Shown here piece by piece: positions 12,296 to 24,099 of a stretch of 64,000 nucleotides of DNA. The notes below the pieces were generated by a model. That model had not been told where the DNA came from. It saw only the letters and a list, made by a program, of their open reading frames with translations, and did not search any database. Within the stretch, counting starts at the first letter, position 1; each line of letters opens with the position of its first letter. The translations under genes were made by a program, and so were the position numbers. Source of the DNA: Omphalotus guepiniiformis (lineage: Eukaryota > Basidiomycota > Agaricomycetes > Agaricales > Omphalotaceae); the NCBI GenBank assembly GCA_028554645.1, contig JAQOOI010000021.1, forward strand, positions 2,480,001 to 2,544,000, read 5' to 3'.

Positions 12296-14070
12296 ATGCC
12301 CAACGACATCTCTGACATCCCTGACATCCCCACCGACCTCGACGTCCTCGTAGTAGGAGCTGGTTTCGGAGGTATACACCAGCTCTACAACTACCGAAAG
12401 CTTGGCTACTCTGTCAAGATCTTCGAAGCTGCGAGCGACCTTGGTGGCATCTGGTACTGGAATTGCTACCCCGGTGCTCGCGTCGACTCTGACGTTCCTC
12501 TGTACGAGCTCTCGCTTCCCGAGCTGACGGGAGACTGGTCGTGGAGCGAACGGTTTCCAGGTTGGCAAGAGATTCGCAAATACTTTCAGTACATCGAACA
12601 GAAGCTCCAGGTGAGGAAGGACACGTATTTCAACAAGCGAGTCGTCTCTGCGAGCTTCGATGCCGAGGTCGACCGCTGGATCGTAACCACCGAGGACGGA
12701 ACAGTCGTTCACCCTCGCTTCCTAGTGCTATGTCTTGGTTTCGCAGCCAAGACTTACACGCCTTCGATCAAAGGGTTAGAGACATTCAAGGGAGCTGTCC
12801 ATCATACGGCCAAGTGGCCGCAGGAGGGACTTGACGTGAAGGGAAAGCGTGTTGCTGTCGTCGGCACTGGCGCGAGTGGGGTTCAAGTGATCCAAGAGGT
12901 CGGACCAGAGGTGTCGCACCTCACTGTCTTCCAGCGCACGCCAAACTTTTGTCTGCCTATGCAGCAGAGGATCCTGACTGAAACGGAAAATGAGAAAAAC
13001 AAGAAAGTGATGAATGGCGTTGTCCACCGCCGCCGTAGACAGACCGTTGGTAGGTTCTCTTTTGTTTCGTCCTAGGTGATGCGCTTCATAATGTCCATTC
13101 CTCTCCTAGCTGGGTTTTCGTTTGACCGAAACCCCGCAAACTTGTTCGACGCGACTCCAGAAGAACGTGTGCTGTACTGGGAGGACCTATGGGCCAAGGG
13201 CGGCCTTCGTTTCGCAGTCTCCAACTATAACAACATGTTGACCGACCAAGACGCCAACAACGAGATCTACGCATTCTGGCGAGACAAGGTCAGAGAGAGG
13301 CTGAACGATCCCGAGATGCAGGAGAAACTCGCCCCGACCATCCCGCCTCATCCGTTCGGTGCTAAGCGTATGAGCTTGGAACAGCGCTACTACGAGGTGT
13401 TTAATCAACCCAATGTCACTCTCGTTGATCTCGAAAAGTGCCCCATTTCGGAGATCACTCCCAAAGGGATAGTCACCAGCGATGGTATCGAGCACGAGCT
13501 GGATGTCATCGCGTTTGCGACCGGTTTCGATTCTGTCACTGGTGGGCTGACTCAGATTGATATTCGAGGCGTAGATGGAAGGAGTATTGGTGAGAAGTGG
13601 GCGCAGGGAGTGTATACGACTCTTGGAATGACAACCGTGGACTTCCCGAACATGTTTTTCATATACGGCCCGCAAGCGCCAACGGCATTCTGCAACGCGC
13701 CGACTTGCAACGTATGTTCTCTTCTCATTCTTTGTGTTGATAGTTGAAGCTGAGCAGAGAGCAGGAAATCCAAGGGGAATGGATTGTCGGCTGCATAAAG
13801 CATATGATGGACAACCACATTACACGTATCGATGCTACACGTGAAGCCGAGGAAGATTGGCGTCAGCAAGTCTTGAACACGCATAACCTGAGAGCTTTGG
13901 CTTCCAAAGCGAAGACCTCGTGGTACATGGGTTCGAATATTCCTGGCAAAGTCGTCGAGCCGTTGAATTACAGCGGAGGAGTGAACACCTATGACAGGAT
14001 TATTATTGAGAAGGCTGCGAAGGGATACGAAGGCTTTGTTTTTTCGAGCATTACCAAGAGCGAATCATAA
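12296..14070 (+). CDS. Baeyer-Villiger-type flavin monooxygenase, copy 1
   Basis: The family uses FAD and NADPH to insert oxygen next to a ketone, giving an ester or lactone. Exons 12296-13049, 13110-13711 and 13765-14070 give 553 residues. The FAD Rossmann motif GAGFGG lies at residues 21-26, followed by the family stretch [19 protein letters not shown]. The BVMO fingerprint FxGxxxHxxxWP is present as FKGAVHHTAKWP near residue 165. The NADPH motif [11 protein letters not shown] follows near residue 187. ATGFDSVTGG and the GPQAPTAFCN stretch mark the C-terminal part. It is intact and is the first of three head-to-tail copies. The substrate is unknown. A cyclohexanone or long-chain ketone monooxygenase relative is most likely, and I see no reason to prefer an N-oxidising FMO. 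Confidence 0.93.
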
Positions 14071-15065
14071 GAGATATGATGTTCTAGAATCTAGATATCA
14101 TTGTAGCATCACGGAAGTTCGGAAGCTTGCGTAGTTTGTATTTTTACAAGTAGAAGTTTTGGAAGTAGAATAACTGGCACAGAGTCATCAACACAGTTGT
14201 CCTTGAAAACCTTGATCTGAGCTTATTCACCTTATGGCAGCGAACAATTCAGAAAGGGGTATGTGAAGGTAATCATTCTGTCATGCTCGACAACTATGGG
14301 TGTTAAGACCGCACAAAACGATTCTGTGAGAGACGACTCCAGTGCCGGATTGAAGTTGATTGGACTCCTGGCTGCAAACCGGGTCATGGATTTGCCTATG
14401 AAGCACGAAGCAGTGATTTTGGCATTCTGGCTGGGAAGAAAGGTGCATAGACAGTACTGAGGACCCCATTTGCGAATTTTGTCACGTCGGGGCGGCTCCG
14501 TCGGACGCTGAAGCACAAGTTCTCGGATTGAATTACGATTCCGTATCCTCTATTCACCTTGACACATCTCGGATTCCCCGCGCTACCATCATACGTAGTG
14601 TCATGGATGTACACCAGCAAAGACCCGAAGTAGTTTGTAGCAAGTTTTGAGTCAAAGCTTGAGCGCAGATAATGGTACGCCGGGGTGGTGAATCAGCATG
14701 AAGGTCAGGGTGAATCAGCGATGCTGTATAAATTGAGCATTGGATATTGACACCGGTAGATTCATCAGCCAGGACTGAGTGAACTCTGCTATTGCAGGTC
14801 CTAGTGCGCTAGTCTCGGGCTCAAACGAACTTCTCGATTCATGATCTCTTCGCATTGACCCCAGACAGTCTTGAGAATGACGAAAGCACAAGCTGGATGC
14901 TTGAATCAAGTGACACGAACACGCAAGAAAGCTTATCCTGCCACCGGGATACCAGTACTCTAAGTTCAAAGATCAGCCGAAGAGACTCAGAATTGAGTAC
15001 ATAAGAAGAGCTTACAGCTGGTATCGTCTTCATCGCCTACCCACAGAGTAGTCATTTGAAATCTC
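14071..15065. other. Spacer between BVMO copies 1 and 2
   Basis: A minus-strand open stretch at 14232-14516 (94 codons) is unrecognised. It may be a shadow or a gene remnant. The rest is AT-rich with no clear features. Confidence 0.4.
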
Positions 15066-16819
15066 ATGTCCAAGGTTCGACAAGATTCCGCTCAGCTCGA
15101 TATCCTCATAGTCGGTGCCGGTTTCGCAGGCCTATACCAGCTCTACCTATACCGCAAACTCGGCTACTCTGTCAAGATTTTCGAGGCAGGTAGCGATCTC
15201 GGTGGAGTCTGGCACTGGAACTGTTATCCAGGAGCTCGCGTTGACTCCGACGTCCCCGTGTACGAGTTCTCTCTTCCAGAGCTATGGAAAGAGTGGACTT
15301 GGAGCGAGCGCTTCCCGGGATGGCAAGAAATTCGCCAGTACTTCGAGTACATCGATCAGAAACTTCAGGTGAAGAAGGATATTTGTTTCGACAAGACAGT
15401 CGTTTCTGCCACGTTCGATACTAGTGTCGATCGCTGGTCCGTCACAGCTCAGGACGGAACGATCGTGCACCCCCGCTTCTTCGTCCTCTGCCTTGGCTTT
15501 GCTTCCAAGCCTTACACTCCCATCATCAAAGGGGTTGAGACGTTCCAGGGAATTGTCCATCATACGGCCAAGTGGCCGCAGGAGGGACTCGACTTGAAAG
15601 GAAAGCGTGTTGGTGTCATCGGCACTGGCGCAAGTGGAGTTCAGGTAATACAGGAGATCGGACCAGAGGTTTCATATCTCACGGTGTTCCAACGCACGCC
15701 GAACTACGCTCTGCCTATGCAGCAAAGACGTTTTGATAAAGCAGAGCAGGAGAAGAGCAAGAAGTTGAACCCGGTGATATACCGCCGTCGTAGACAGACT
15801 GGTGGTAAGTTCAATCCCTTGCTACTTTCTTCGCGCTACTTTTTGATGGTGTACACTTTTATCCAGGAGGATTTTCGTTCGACCTATCTTCGAAAGGTCA
15901 AAGCGACACAACTCTGGAAGAACGTTTGCTGCATTGGGAAGATATATGGTCCAAGGGCGGTCTTCGATTTGCCTATGCGAATTATAGCGACATATTCGTC
16001 GATCAGAATGCCAATGACGAGGTTTATGCATTCTGGAGAGACAAGGTTAGAGAAAGGTTAAACGACCCGGAGATGAAGGAAAAACTTGCCCCAACTATTC
16101 CTCCTCACGCATTCAACGCCAAGCGGCCGTGTTTAGAACAGCGCTACTACGAGGTCTTCAATCAATCGAACGTCGCCCTCATCGATCTTGAGAAGTGCCC
16201 TATTTCTGAGATCACCCCCAAAGGCATCCTTACAAGCGACGGTATCGAGCACGAGCTCGATGTCATTGTGTTTGCTACCGGTTTCGATTCTGTTACTGGC
16301 GGTCTGACCCAGATCGACATCAGAGGGACAGATGGCAGGAGTATTGGTGAGAAGTGGGCGAAGGGAGTGTACACGAATCTAGGAATGACTACGGCCAACT
16401 TCCCGAATATGTTCTTCACCTATGGACCGCAGGCGCCGACAGCATTCTGTAATGCTCCAACGTGTATCGTATGTTCTTCATTCCTTTGCTTTTTTTGACC
16501 AGAGAGCTGATCGTCGTAGGAGTTGCAAGGGGATTGGATCGTCAATTGCGTCAAGCATATGTTGGGCAACAACCTGACTCGCATCGATGCTACACGGGAA
16601 GCCGAGGAAGAGTGGCGTGAAAAGGTCATACACACATATAAGATGGCACCCATGTTGGCCAAGTCGAAAACTTCATGGTATATGGGATCGAATATCCCTG
16701 GAAAAGCCATTGAGCCACTGAACTACTTTGGAGGAGCAAGCACGTACCATAGAATCTGCACTGAGGTTGCGGAGAAAGGATACGAAGGATTTGTCTTTTC
16801 GGGCGTCAGTGGATGTTGA
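15066..16819 (+). CDS. Baeyer-Villiger-type flavin monooxygenase, copy 2
   Basis: Exons 15066-15804, 15867-16468 and 16520-16819 give 546 residues. The introns sit at the same two places as in copy 1. The motifs GAGFAG (FAD), FQGIVHHTAKWP (BVMO fingerprint) and [11 protein letters not shown] (NADPH) are all kept. In the usual YWNC stretch this copy reads HWNC. It is closest by eye to copy 1, sharing long runs such as KCPISEITPKGI and HTAKWPQEGLD, which points to a recent tandem duplication. No damage is seen. Activity as a ketone-oxidising enzyme follows from the family, while the substrate is unknown. Confidence 0.93.
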
Positions 16820-17702
16820 ACGATTTGTACGTGATTGGAGCGGTACAATATTCTTGAATATAGGTGAATTGGGTCAATAGAGGGGTTGTGTCGAAAGAAA
16901 TCATCGGCTGAGACCCAGGAGTTTTAACGTTGACTTGGAACGAAGCTGCAATGTGTAGGATTTCATACTACGCCCTCAGTACTCAGGTGCCCATGCGTAT
17001 AGCGTGTGTGAGAGACGATTGCAGGTGTTCATCTACATGCTAGCTAGACAAGGTTCCTACACCGGGGCATGGGAGTCCAAGAAGCTCTCGAGTGGGGTGT
17101 CAGGAATTGCTGTTGATATAGTCGAACCATTCTGAGGGGGAAACAGATTCAGAGAACATGTAACACCGCGGAAAAGCCATAAAAATCGCACTAATAATGC
17201 CCAATTCGCTTCTGTTCAAGGTGTAGTCAAAGTTAAAAGTTGATGTCCGGAAGACCTTATTGAATAACGCCAAAAGTCTTTTGGAAAGGTAGTCTTCGTC
17301 TCCCATGTTGATGAATGTAGCGAGGTATGCAAGGTGATCAGCCAAAGGCTTGTACAGAATACAGAGGAATCATTTCTCGAAAGACGCTCCGGGTTGGGAC
17401 TTGCAAATTCAACAGGAATTCTGCTCGATGAGGTGGTTTGTGCAGCCATAATTATGGCGCATATAGGTGGGTGGGCACGGCCCTGCACGGCCCGGGAGGA
17501 TTGGGACCCGTACAGTGGCGCTAAATTTGAACTTGGCCTTCGACCTATACTTAAGTATGTATGAGCTCTCACACTGTATTTTTATTGCAGCTCCACGACT
17601 TACGAAAGGAGTACACATGTAGTACTAAATGACAGGTGTGGGTTTTTATAAAGTGGCGATATACTGACAGCCTGCTAATTGATTCCCATACAGACTATCT
17701 TC
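16820..17702. other. Spacer between BVMO copies 2 and 3 with unrecognised minus-strand frames
   Basis: Minus-strand open stretches at 17216-17572 and 17100-17345 overlap in different frames. The second has a coding-like composition (LAYLATFINMGDEDYLSKR) but lacks an upstream start in frame. They could be exons of a small gene or a decayed gene. I recognise no family. Confidence 0.3.
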
Positions 17703-19466
17703 ATGTCCGACACTCAAACCGCAGGACCAGAACCAGAATCTAACTCCACGCTTGATGTGCTCATTGTAGGCGGTGGCTTCAGCGGTATCGAACAGCTACA
17801 CAACTGCCGCAAGCTCGGGTATTCCGTCAAGATATTCGAGGCTGGAAACGCCTTGGGGGGTATATGGTACTGGAACTGCTACCCTGGCGCCCGCACCGAT
17901 TCTCGTGTACCCGAGTACGGGTTCTCGAGTGAGGAACTGTGGAGGGATTGGAAATGGTCTGAACGATATCCTGGATGGGAAGAAATGAGGAGGTATTTCG
18001 AGTTTGTTGATAAGAAGCTTGGGTTGAAGAAGGATGTTTACTTTAACAAGCGTGTGGTCTCTGCGAGGTTTGATGCGAGTGTGGATCGTTGGTTGGTCAG
18101 TACGCAAGATGGGACAGTGGTGAAGCCGCGCTTTTTGGTGCTTGCTGTTGGGTTTGCTGCGAAACCTTATATCCCTGACTTTGCGGGACTGGATCGTTTC
18201 GAAGGGATTTGTCACCATACTGCATTGTGGCCTCAAGGTGGTGTCGATATGAAGGGAAAGCGTGTAGGCGTGATTGGGACGGGAGCTAGTGGCGTTCAAG
18301 TGATTCAAGAAGTTGGCCCGGTGGTGGAACATCTTACGGTGTTTCAGCGTACGCCGAACTTTGCGCTTGCTATGCAGCAGGAAAAGTTGGACGATGCCTC
18401 GGATGTCAAGTTGAAGAAGATGGCGCCTGCGATACTAAGAAGGAGGAGGCAAACCACTTGTATGTGGGATTTTCTTTGATCCGTGTTTTACTTCTGACTT
18501 TCCTTCATTGTTAATTACAGTCGGTCACCCATACGCTTTCTACCCTAAAAGTGTCTTCGCTGCTACCCCAGAGGAGCGTTTTCTGTATTGGGAAGAACAA
18601 TGGGCTCAAGGCGGGTTCCACTTCATCGTCGGCAATTATAACGACGTCTTTGCCAATGAAGACGCTAACGATGCGGTATACGCGTTCTGGAGAGAAAAAG
18701 TGAAGCAAAGAGTGAACGATCCCTTGACATTCGAAACACTCGCTCCAGCTATACCCCCACACCCATTCGGCGCGAAACGAACTTGTTTGGAACAGCGGTA
18801 TTACGAAGTATTCAACCAGTCTAACGTTGATTTGGTCGATATCAAGAAGATGCCTATTAGGGAATTCACGAAGAAAGGTGTTGTTATGAATGATGGGTCC
18901 GAACGTGAACTTGATGTTATCGTGCTTGCGACGGGGTTCGATTCTCTTACGGGTGGTTTGACGCAGATTGATATTAGGGGTGTGGATGGTGTTGGGATTG
19001 CGGAGAAGTGGGAAAAGGGTGTGTTTACGCAGTTGGGTATGACGATGAAGGGTTTCCCGAATATGTTCTTTATGTATGGGCCTCAGGCGCCTACGGCGTT
19101 TAGTAATGGTCCGACATTAATCGTGTGTAAATTCTCACTTCCGCCTCGCTCTGTGCTCACTTCTTTGCGTATATGTAGGAGATCCAAAGCGATTGGATAA
19201 CCAACTGTATCTCTCATATGATGAAGAATAACCTCACGCGTATCGAAGCTACGCGTGAAGCTGAGGAGAAATGGAGAAGTCTGGTGTTGGAGTTTGATTC
19301 GAAAGCGTTGATGAAGAAGACAATGTCTTGGTATAATGGGGGTAATATTCCTGGGAAGGTGGTTGAGCAGTTGAATTTTCTTGGAGGGGTTGATACGTAT
19401 GATGGATTGTGTGCGGAGATTGCGAGAAATGGGTATGAGGGGTTCGTTCTTTCAAGATGCGATTAG
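17703..19466 (+). CDS. Baeyer-Villiger-type flavin monooxygenase, copy 3
   Basis: The first ATG in frame is at 17703 (MSDTQTAGPEPESN). Exons 17703-18459, 18521-19122 and 19179-19466 give 548 residues. The FAD motif is GGGFSG, the fingerprint [12 protein letters not shown] and the NADPH motif [11 protein letters not shown]. The DxDVPVYE stretch of the sister copies reads TDSRVPEYGF here, so the substrate pocket may differ. The second donor is GTGTGT rather than GTATGT. It was chosen because it keeps the 602-nt second exon and the phase of the other copies. Codon use in the second half is more GT-rich than in copies 1 and 2. By eye it is nearer to copy 5 (shared HHTALWPQ) than to copy 1. Confidence 0.92.
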
Positions 19467-20275
19467 TGGTGCAGTTATATAGATGATGAATATTTGAATG
19501 GTAAGTTCGTTGTACAGTACTTTGAGATATATACATTTTCCATTATTGTTCACATATCCAAGGACTGTCGCGCAGGATGAGACGGCGAAGAAGCAACATG
19601 TATTGAAACATCATGATAGATGAACAGAGCAGAGTGCTCGGCGCTAACATACTCAGGCAGTATGGCACTCAACGCTAATCAATTTTCTGCTTCCTTCCAT
19701 CATGACCATCGAGGACAGAACACTTCAACAGCACGTACATACCTGATACCGCTTTCTCTTTAATTGAGAATGGTTTCCAGAACCAACGCCCTTCCTTGCG
19801 ATAAATTAGTGCACTTTCTGTTTTCAATCGATTCGACGCATGTTTCCAAATCCCGCACAAGTGACGGTGCGTAGAGACCAAAGCTGGGAGATACAGGACT
19901 GATTTCAATGGCGACAGATCATCTTTCATTGTCGAGTTGTACGACAGTATAGCCCGCTTGATCACCCGGCCTACATAGCAGAACGAATTCCAAGCGAAGT
20001 TCGACACAAGTTCGACATTGATATTTGTTAAAGCGCTTAGGTGTTACACACGTGATCGTTTATGGTGACTCATCTGGTGTCGGTGGCCCGTGCCCCCTGA
20101 CTCTTCTCTTAAACGCTCACGAAGACATGTCATAAACTGACACTTTACTGGTAAGCTCATACTGCTTAACCCAGCTTTCTTCTGAATTGACCTGTCTACA
20201 TTCGTGCTGATCATGTTCCAGTTGTAGAATTATCATTCAAAGTCTTTCAAACCCAAGATATCCATTACTCGAAGG
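19467..20275. other. Spacer before the F-box gene
   Basis: A minus-strand open stretch of 110 codons at 19675-20007 has no recognisable family. Otherwise there is no feature; the last 200 nt are probably the promoter of the F-box gene. Confidence 0.4.
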
Positions 20276-22342
20276 ATGCCTATCAGACGCCGTCGGACTA
20301 CCAAAACATCAAAACCACTTCCTCCTATTCCGCTCTGCGAGGGATGCGGCTATGCAACAGTTTTTACACCTAGTAGACTCATGAACAGGTTCAAGCCCCC
20401 GAAGGTGAATATTTCATCTACGCCCCTATGTGAAGCGACACCACGGGACGCGTCTGTGATCTCCAAATGGCTGCCTCAAGCACGTCGCGACCTTACGCTA
20501 TATACTAGGGAGCTAGACCGACTTCGGTCGCGTCTCCTCAAACTCGAGGATATGCGAGACAATCTGCAGCAGCGCATCGACCATCACGCCTCGCTCGTCG
20601 CACCTGTCGCTCGCCTGCCCGCTGAGGTACTGCAGATGATTTTCCGTATGAGCATTCCAGATGATAGCGAGGGCCCCCATCACAGGAAGCGAGGTGTCAG
20701 TTTGATGTATCCCGCCGGTCGGACTGCTCTTCGTTTGGCATTGGTCTGCTCGCGGTGGAGGAGCGTGGCATTGGCCAGCCCGGAGATGTGGTCATATATC
20801 AATGTCTCGATACTCAGTCACCGCGAGCTAGGACCTATCTTGGAGTTGGCTGAGGATTACGGCAAGTTTCGAAATCGTGATGAGCTTGCGCAGTGTATGG
20901 AGGCTCATCCTATCCAGGGTGTTGTCAAGCTCTATCTCGAACGCTCTCAGGATCATCCTCTTGCCATACACCTGTCCTGTCCATTAGACTTCGAGTCCAC
21001 TCCTGAGTGTGTCATGGAGCTCTCACCAACAGAATGTATCTGTGATCATTTTCTCTCGAAGGTGTTCAAGATATTCTGTGCACATTCACACCGATGGCGA
21101 TCCGGTCACATCAACTTAGCTCACGGTCCTCAGCCTCTGCCTCGAGCGCACGCTGATAAAATGCGGCATGATGACGATGAGATGGAAGTAGTCGCCGAAC
21201 TCAAGTACTCATACAGTGAAACTCTTAATGTTCCCCTGCTCGAAGTTTTGGACATATACCTTGGGCCTACCAGAATACAGTTCTCAGAAACCCCGCGCCT
21301 TCATACGCTACGACTAACTGCGATGCCCTGGGGCCGCCGCCATCTCTTCGACAGCGAAATTATCAGCGCTCCCGTCCTTCGTTCGTTGACTTTACGCAAA
21401 TACAGTGCTTATGATTTGGGGAGGATTCTCCCAAAACTTGCCGATCGTCCTGGAGTCGATGTCTTCTTTGAGCTGCCCTATAAAGAGAGGTATTCGTTTC
21501 GCAGCTTTCTTCACAGAAATGGTACATACACAGCTCCAGCGGTGAAATCACTCTTGGTCGATGGTAGTATTTCAAGAACCCTTAGCTCCCTCGACAAGCT
21601 TTTAGAATCGTTAACCACCCCGAACGCTACAAGGATGGAGTTTGTGCTCGGTTACCGGAAACAAGCAACAGAGTTTCCTCACAAGCTTCTGGTTGGGATG
21701 ATCAATCGTTCAGCAATGCCGCTGACAAGCCTGAAGTTCGACGGGTTTTACATGCCGACCGAGGGGCTGGTGGATGTATTGAAGCTATTACCGACCATTG
21801 AGGTGTTTGAATTGGTTGAAGGTTGTATTGGGGAGCTCAGACGTATGGTCAGGACGTACCGCGAGGGCAGTGAGGATCCTCAGTGGAGAGACAAAGTATG
21901 CAGTCTTACGTGTATTGAAGAAACCTTCATCTGCTCTAATCTCATTCGGGAACTCACGCTCTCTTCCTTCTTGAATGGCTCGCACTCGCACATCACCCCC
22001 CTCCTGCCCAACCTGACATCCCTCAAATTGAAGTTTCGACCTGCATGTAGTTCTCAAGATCTGAAGAACATGGTGTACTCCAGGCGGCGTGATCTGGAAT
22101 TACCTGCCTCGAACACTATCCAATCTAGATTGGGCTCTGAATTCGTAATTCCAAACTCCAACACCGACTCAACTCGAAGCGCAGGAGGTTTGACGTCACT
22201 TAAACTGGTTCTCATAATGGACACGCTTATACTTGACAACCTGGAGCGAGCAGGCAGTACTTTTGAAGAATATGAGGGTGTAATAAAGGAGCTGAAGGAT
22301 GAAGGATTGGATGCACAGATGCGCGGTATAAAATACCATTGA
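20276..22342 (+). CDS. F-box-like domain protein
   Basis: This is one uninterrupted frame of 688 residues. A basic, proline-containing N-terminus has a CxxC pair (CEGCGYA). A coiled coil follows (about residues 75-105, YTRELDRLRSRLLKLEDMRD) and then an F-box-like motif, RLPAEVLQMIFRMSIPDD, near residues 112-130. Downstream are LVCSRWRSVALASPEMWSYI and leucine-rich stretches in the C-terminal half. This coiled-coil plus F-box layout is the standard form of the large F-box families of Agaricomycetes. They are expected to bind Skp1 and select proteins for ubiquitination. The target is not predictable. There is no sign of decay. Confidence 0.9.
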   Translation: MPIRRRRTTKTSKPLPPIPLCEGCGYATVFTPSRLMNRFKPPKVNISSTPLCEATPRDASVISKWLPQARRDLTLYTRELDRLRSRLLKLEDMRDNLQQRIDHHASLVAPVARLPAEVLQMIFRMSIPDDSEGPHHRKRGVSLMYPAGRTALRLALVCSRWRSVALASPEMWSYINVSILSHRELGPILELAEDYGKFRNRDELAQCMEAHPIQGVVKLYLERSQDHPLAIHLSCPLDFESTPECVMELSPTECICDHFLSKVFKIFCAHSHRWRSGHINLAHGPQPLPRAHADKMRHDDDEMEVVAELKYSYSETLNVPLLEVLDIYLGPTRIQFSETPRLHTLRLTAMPWGRRHLFDSEIISAPVLRSLTLRKYSAYDLGRILPKLADRPGVDVFFELPYKERYSFRSFLHRNGTYTAPAVKSLLVDGSISRTLSSLDKLLESLTTPNATRMEFVLGYRKQATEFPHKLLVGMINRSAMPLTSLKFDGFYMPTEGLVDVLKLLPTIEVFELVEGCIGELRRMVRTYREGSEDPQWRDKVCSLTCIEETFICSNLIRELTLSSFLNGSHSHITPLLPNLTSLKLKFRPACSSQDLKNMVYSRRRDLELPASNTIQSRLGSEFVIPNSNTDSTRSAGGLTSLKLVLIMDTLILDNLERAGSTFEEYEGVIKELKDEGLDAQMRGIKYH

Positions 22343-22931
22343 TTCTGAGTCTAGAGTATAGATTGTGGCTTTCGCGAACGATGTTATTCTAAATTCATGT
22401 ATATTTTGTGCAACGCGCAGGCTGTGGTATCGACTTCTCCTCTCCAGATATTCGAGGGAACTAAACGCTTCCGTCTTGTCGCATTGACGAACGACGGTTC
22501 GAAAGAAGGTGATGATGAATTGGACTGAAGCGCCGTCATATTGCGGAGGTGCGACAATAAGGGTTGGACAATTCCAGACCAGCGAGTAGGCGGTCTATAG
22601 ATTTTGAACCGCAGCTACTTGTACTTATCCTGCGGTTTTTAAGGGTTTCCTCCCACGCCCCACGCGCGTAGCGCTTGCCGACGTTACCTCTGCTCTTGTC
22701 TTGCCAAGGGCGGGATCCAAGTCTTGGAAGTGGCGCACTGCTGCCTTACTATGTACTGACATCATAGATATTATCACGAGCTATTCACAATACAGATACA
22801 CACATAAACACGATGTATATATATAGACTCTCTTCACTTGTAGATCCAATATCTTTTCTTTCTCTCTCTTCCCATCTCTCTCTCTCTCTACACTTGTATC
22901 TAGTTTTCTCTGCCCAATTCACCTCACCACC
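22343..22931. other. Promoter region of the split Mug135-like gene
   Basis: Ahead of the start at 22932 there is a TATA-like run (tgtatatatata, about 22,814-22,825) and a CT-rich tract (22,860-22,890, tctctctctct), both common just upstream of fungal start sites. I see nothing coding. Confidence 0.45.
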
Positions 22932-22983
22932 ATGAACATTCCTCCTGCAATCGTTCCCATCCCTCTTCCTGGTGCTGCTGCCG

Positions 22984-22988
22984 GCGCC
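22984..22988. repeat. Target-site duplication, left copy (GCGCC)
   Basis: The five bases just before the left LTR match the five just after the right LTR (29276-29280). This is the duplication size typical of Ty3/gypsy integrases. Confidence 0.9.
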
Positions 22989-23442
22989 TGTCAGCGACTC
23001 GAGTTATAAACTCAAATAACCAAACACAATGATCTTAGTTTCACACGAGTAAGAGAAAAGCAGAAAGTAGAATTGAGAAAAGAGACGATACAAGGAAAGT
23101 ATACTAAGTAACAAGTCTTAAACTCGAGGAGTTATTGACAAGATCGAAGCTAAAGAAATATCTACCTAAGCGGACTTGTTATATACGTAAATAAAACCCT
23201 AAACCCTGGGCTATAACCCTTGACTAATCCACCGTGTGTCTACCATGAGTTCGATCGCCTCAAGTGTTTCATTAATGATCGTGATCGCCTTGAGGTCTAC
23301 ATGCTTGATCTCGATCATTATGCTACCTACTGTGTATTTAATATAACCCTAGATCTATAACTTAAGATGCTATCTACTGATAATAAAAGTGTCCATATGT
23401 ACAAACAATGAGATAAGATGAAAAAAGAAAACGTTCGTAACA
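22989..23442 (-). repeat. 3' LTR of the retrotransposon (454 bp)
   Basis: It starts TGTCAGCGACTCGAG and ends AACGTTCGTAACA on the plus strand. It is colinear with the other LTR over its full length. The differences I found are about ten single-base insertions or deletions, mostly in short A or C runs, with no clear substitution. Confidence 0.95.
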
Positions 23443-23456
23443 TGACCCCCTCCTTA
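23443..23456 (-). other. Polypurine tract
   Basis: On the element strand the sequence AAGGAGGGGG lies directly before the 3' LTR. This is the expected position for the plus-strand primer of reverse transcription. Confidence 0.7.
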
Positions 23457-23617
23457 GGGACGATGTCCCCATCGTCCTAACTTCACTGCTAATGCTTCTG
23501 TCGGCATCTTCTTCGTTTCTACTACTTCCGTATATGCTTCAGGGATAGGTCGTAACAATGATGTCGGGGAATAAGGAAATTGGAACCTCAATCTTTCTTA
23601 ACTGAGGTGGTCGTGGT

Positions 23618-23809
23618 TTAGTGGGAATTTTTTATGAAACTCTTCAATTGCTTTCTTTTGCGTTTGCAAGGTTTGCTAATGGTTCCCATGTTTGTTTCGT
23701 GCCGCGAGTATCCCTTCCATTGGACTTTGTATCCGAATCTCCCTCCCCTATATTTCCCTGAATCTACTATCTCTTCCACTTCAGACTCCGGTTCTTCTCC
23801 TTCTATCAC
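23618..23809 (-). pseudogene. Chromodomain at the C-terminus of the retrotransposon integrase
   Basis: The piece VEEIVDSGKYRGGRFGYKVQ followed by WKGYSRHE has the aromatic and acidic pattern of a chromodomain. In chromoviruses this domain steers integration towards particular chromatin. The frame after WKGYSRHE no longer looks like a chromodomain helix, so a frameshift is likely within it. Confidence 0.75.
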
Positions 23810-24099
23810 TGGTGGCGGATTATCATTCTTAGGCTGTTCGGGGAATTCAGGCGGATGATAGGGTGACAGTAAAACTTCGTTAAAGACTGGATGTATCCTC
23901 TTCCAAGTCTTCGGTATATTTAGTTGATACGACGTTGCTCCAACTTCTTTACGACTTCAAAAGGACCAAATCGTTTATCATCCAACTTCTTCATTGGTCG
24001 ATCAGAAGTCAGGTTTGTCGCTTCAAGCCATACTTGTCATTAGGCTTATATTCAACTGATGGTTTTCCTCTTCTTGTCGTAATACCGAGTCATGTCTTC

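Noticed and set aside
12278..12712. Minus-strand frame overlapping the first BVMO exon
   Set aside because: Similar antisense frames lie under the other BVMO genes (15282-15563, 44740-45221). They come from the codon use of the BVMO coding strand.
13040..13120. Stop codon in the BVMO frame, read first as a pseudogene
   Set aside because: The stop is inside a normal GT-AG intron, and the same intron occurs in the other four copies.
23190..23230. Telomere-like ccctaaaccct run
   Set aside because: Only two units, present in both LTRs of the retrotransposon. It is part of the LTR and not a chromosome end.
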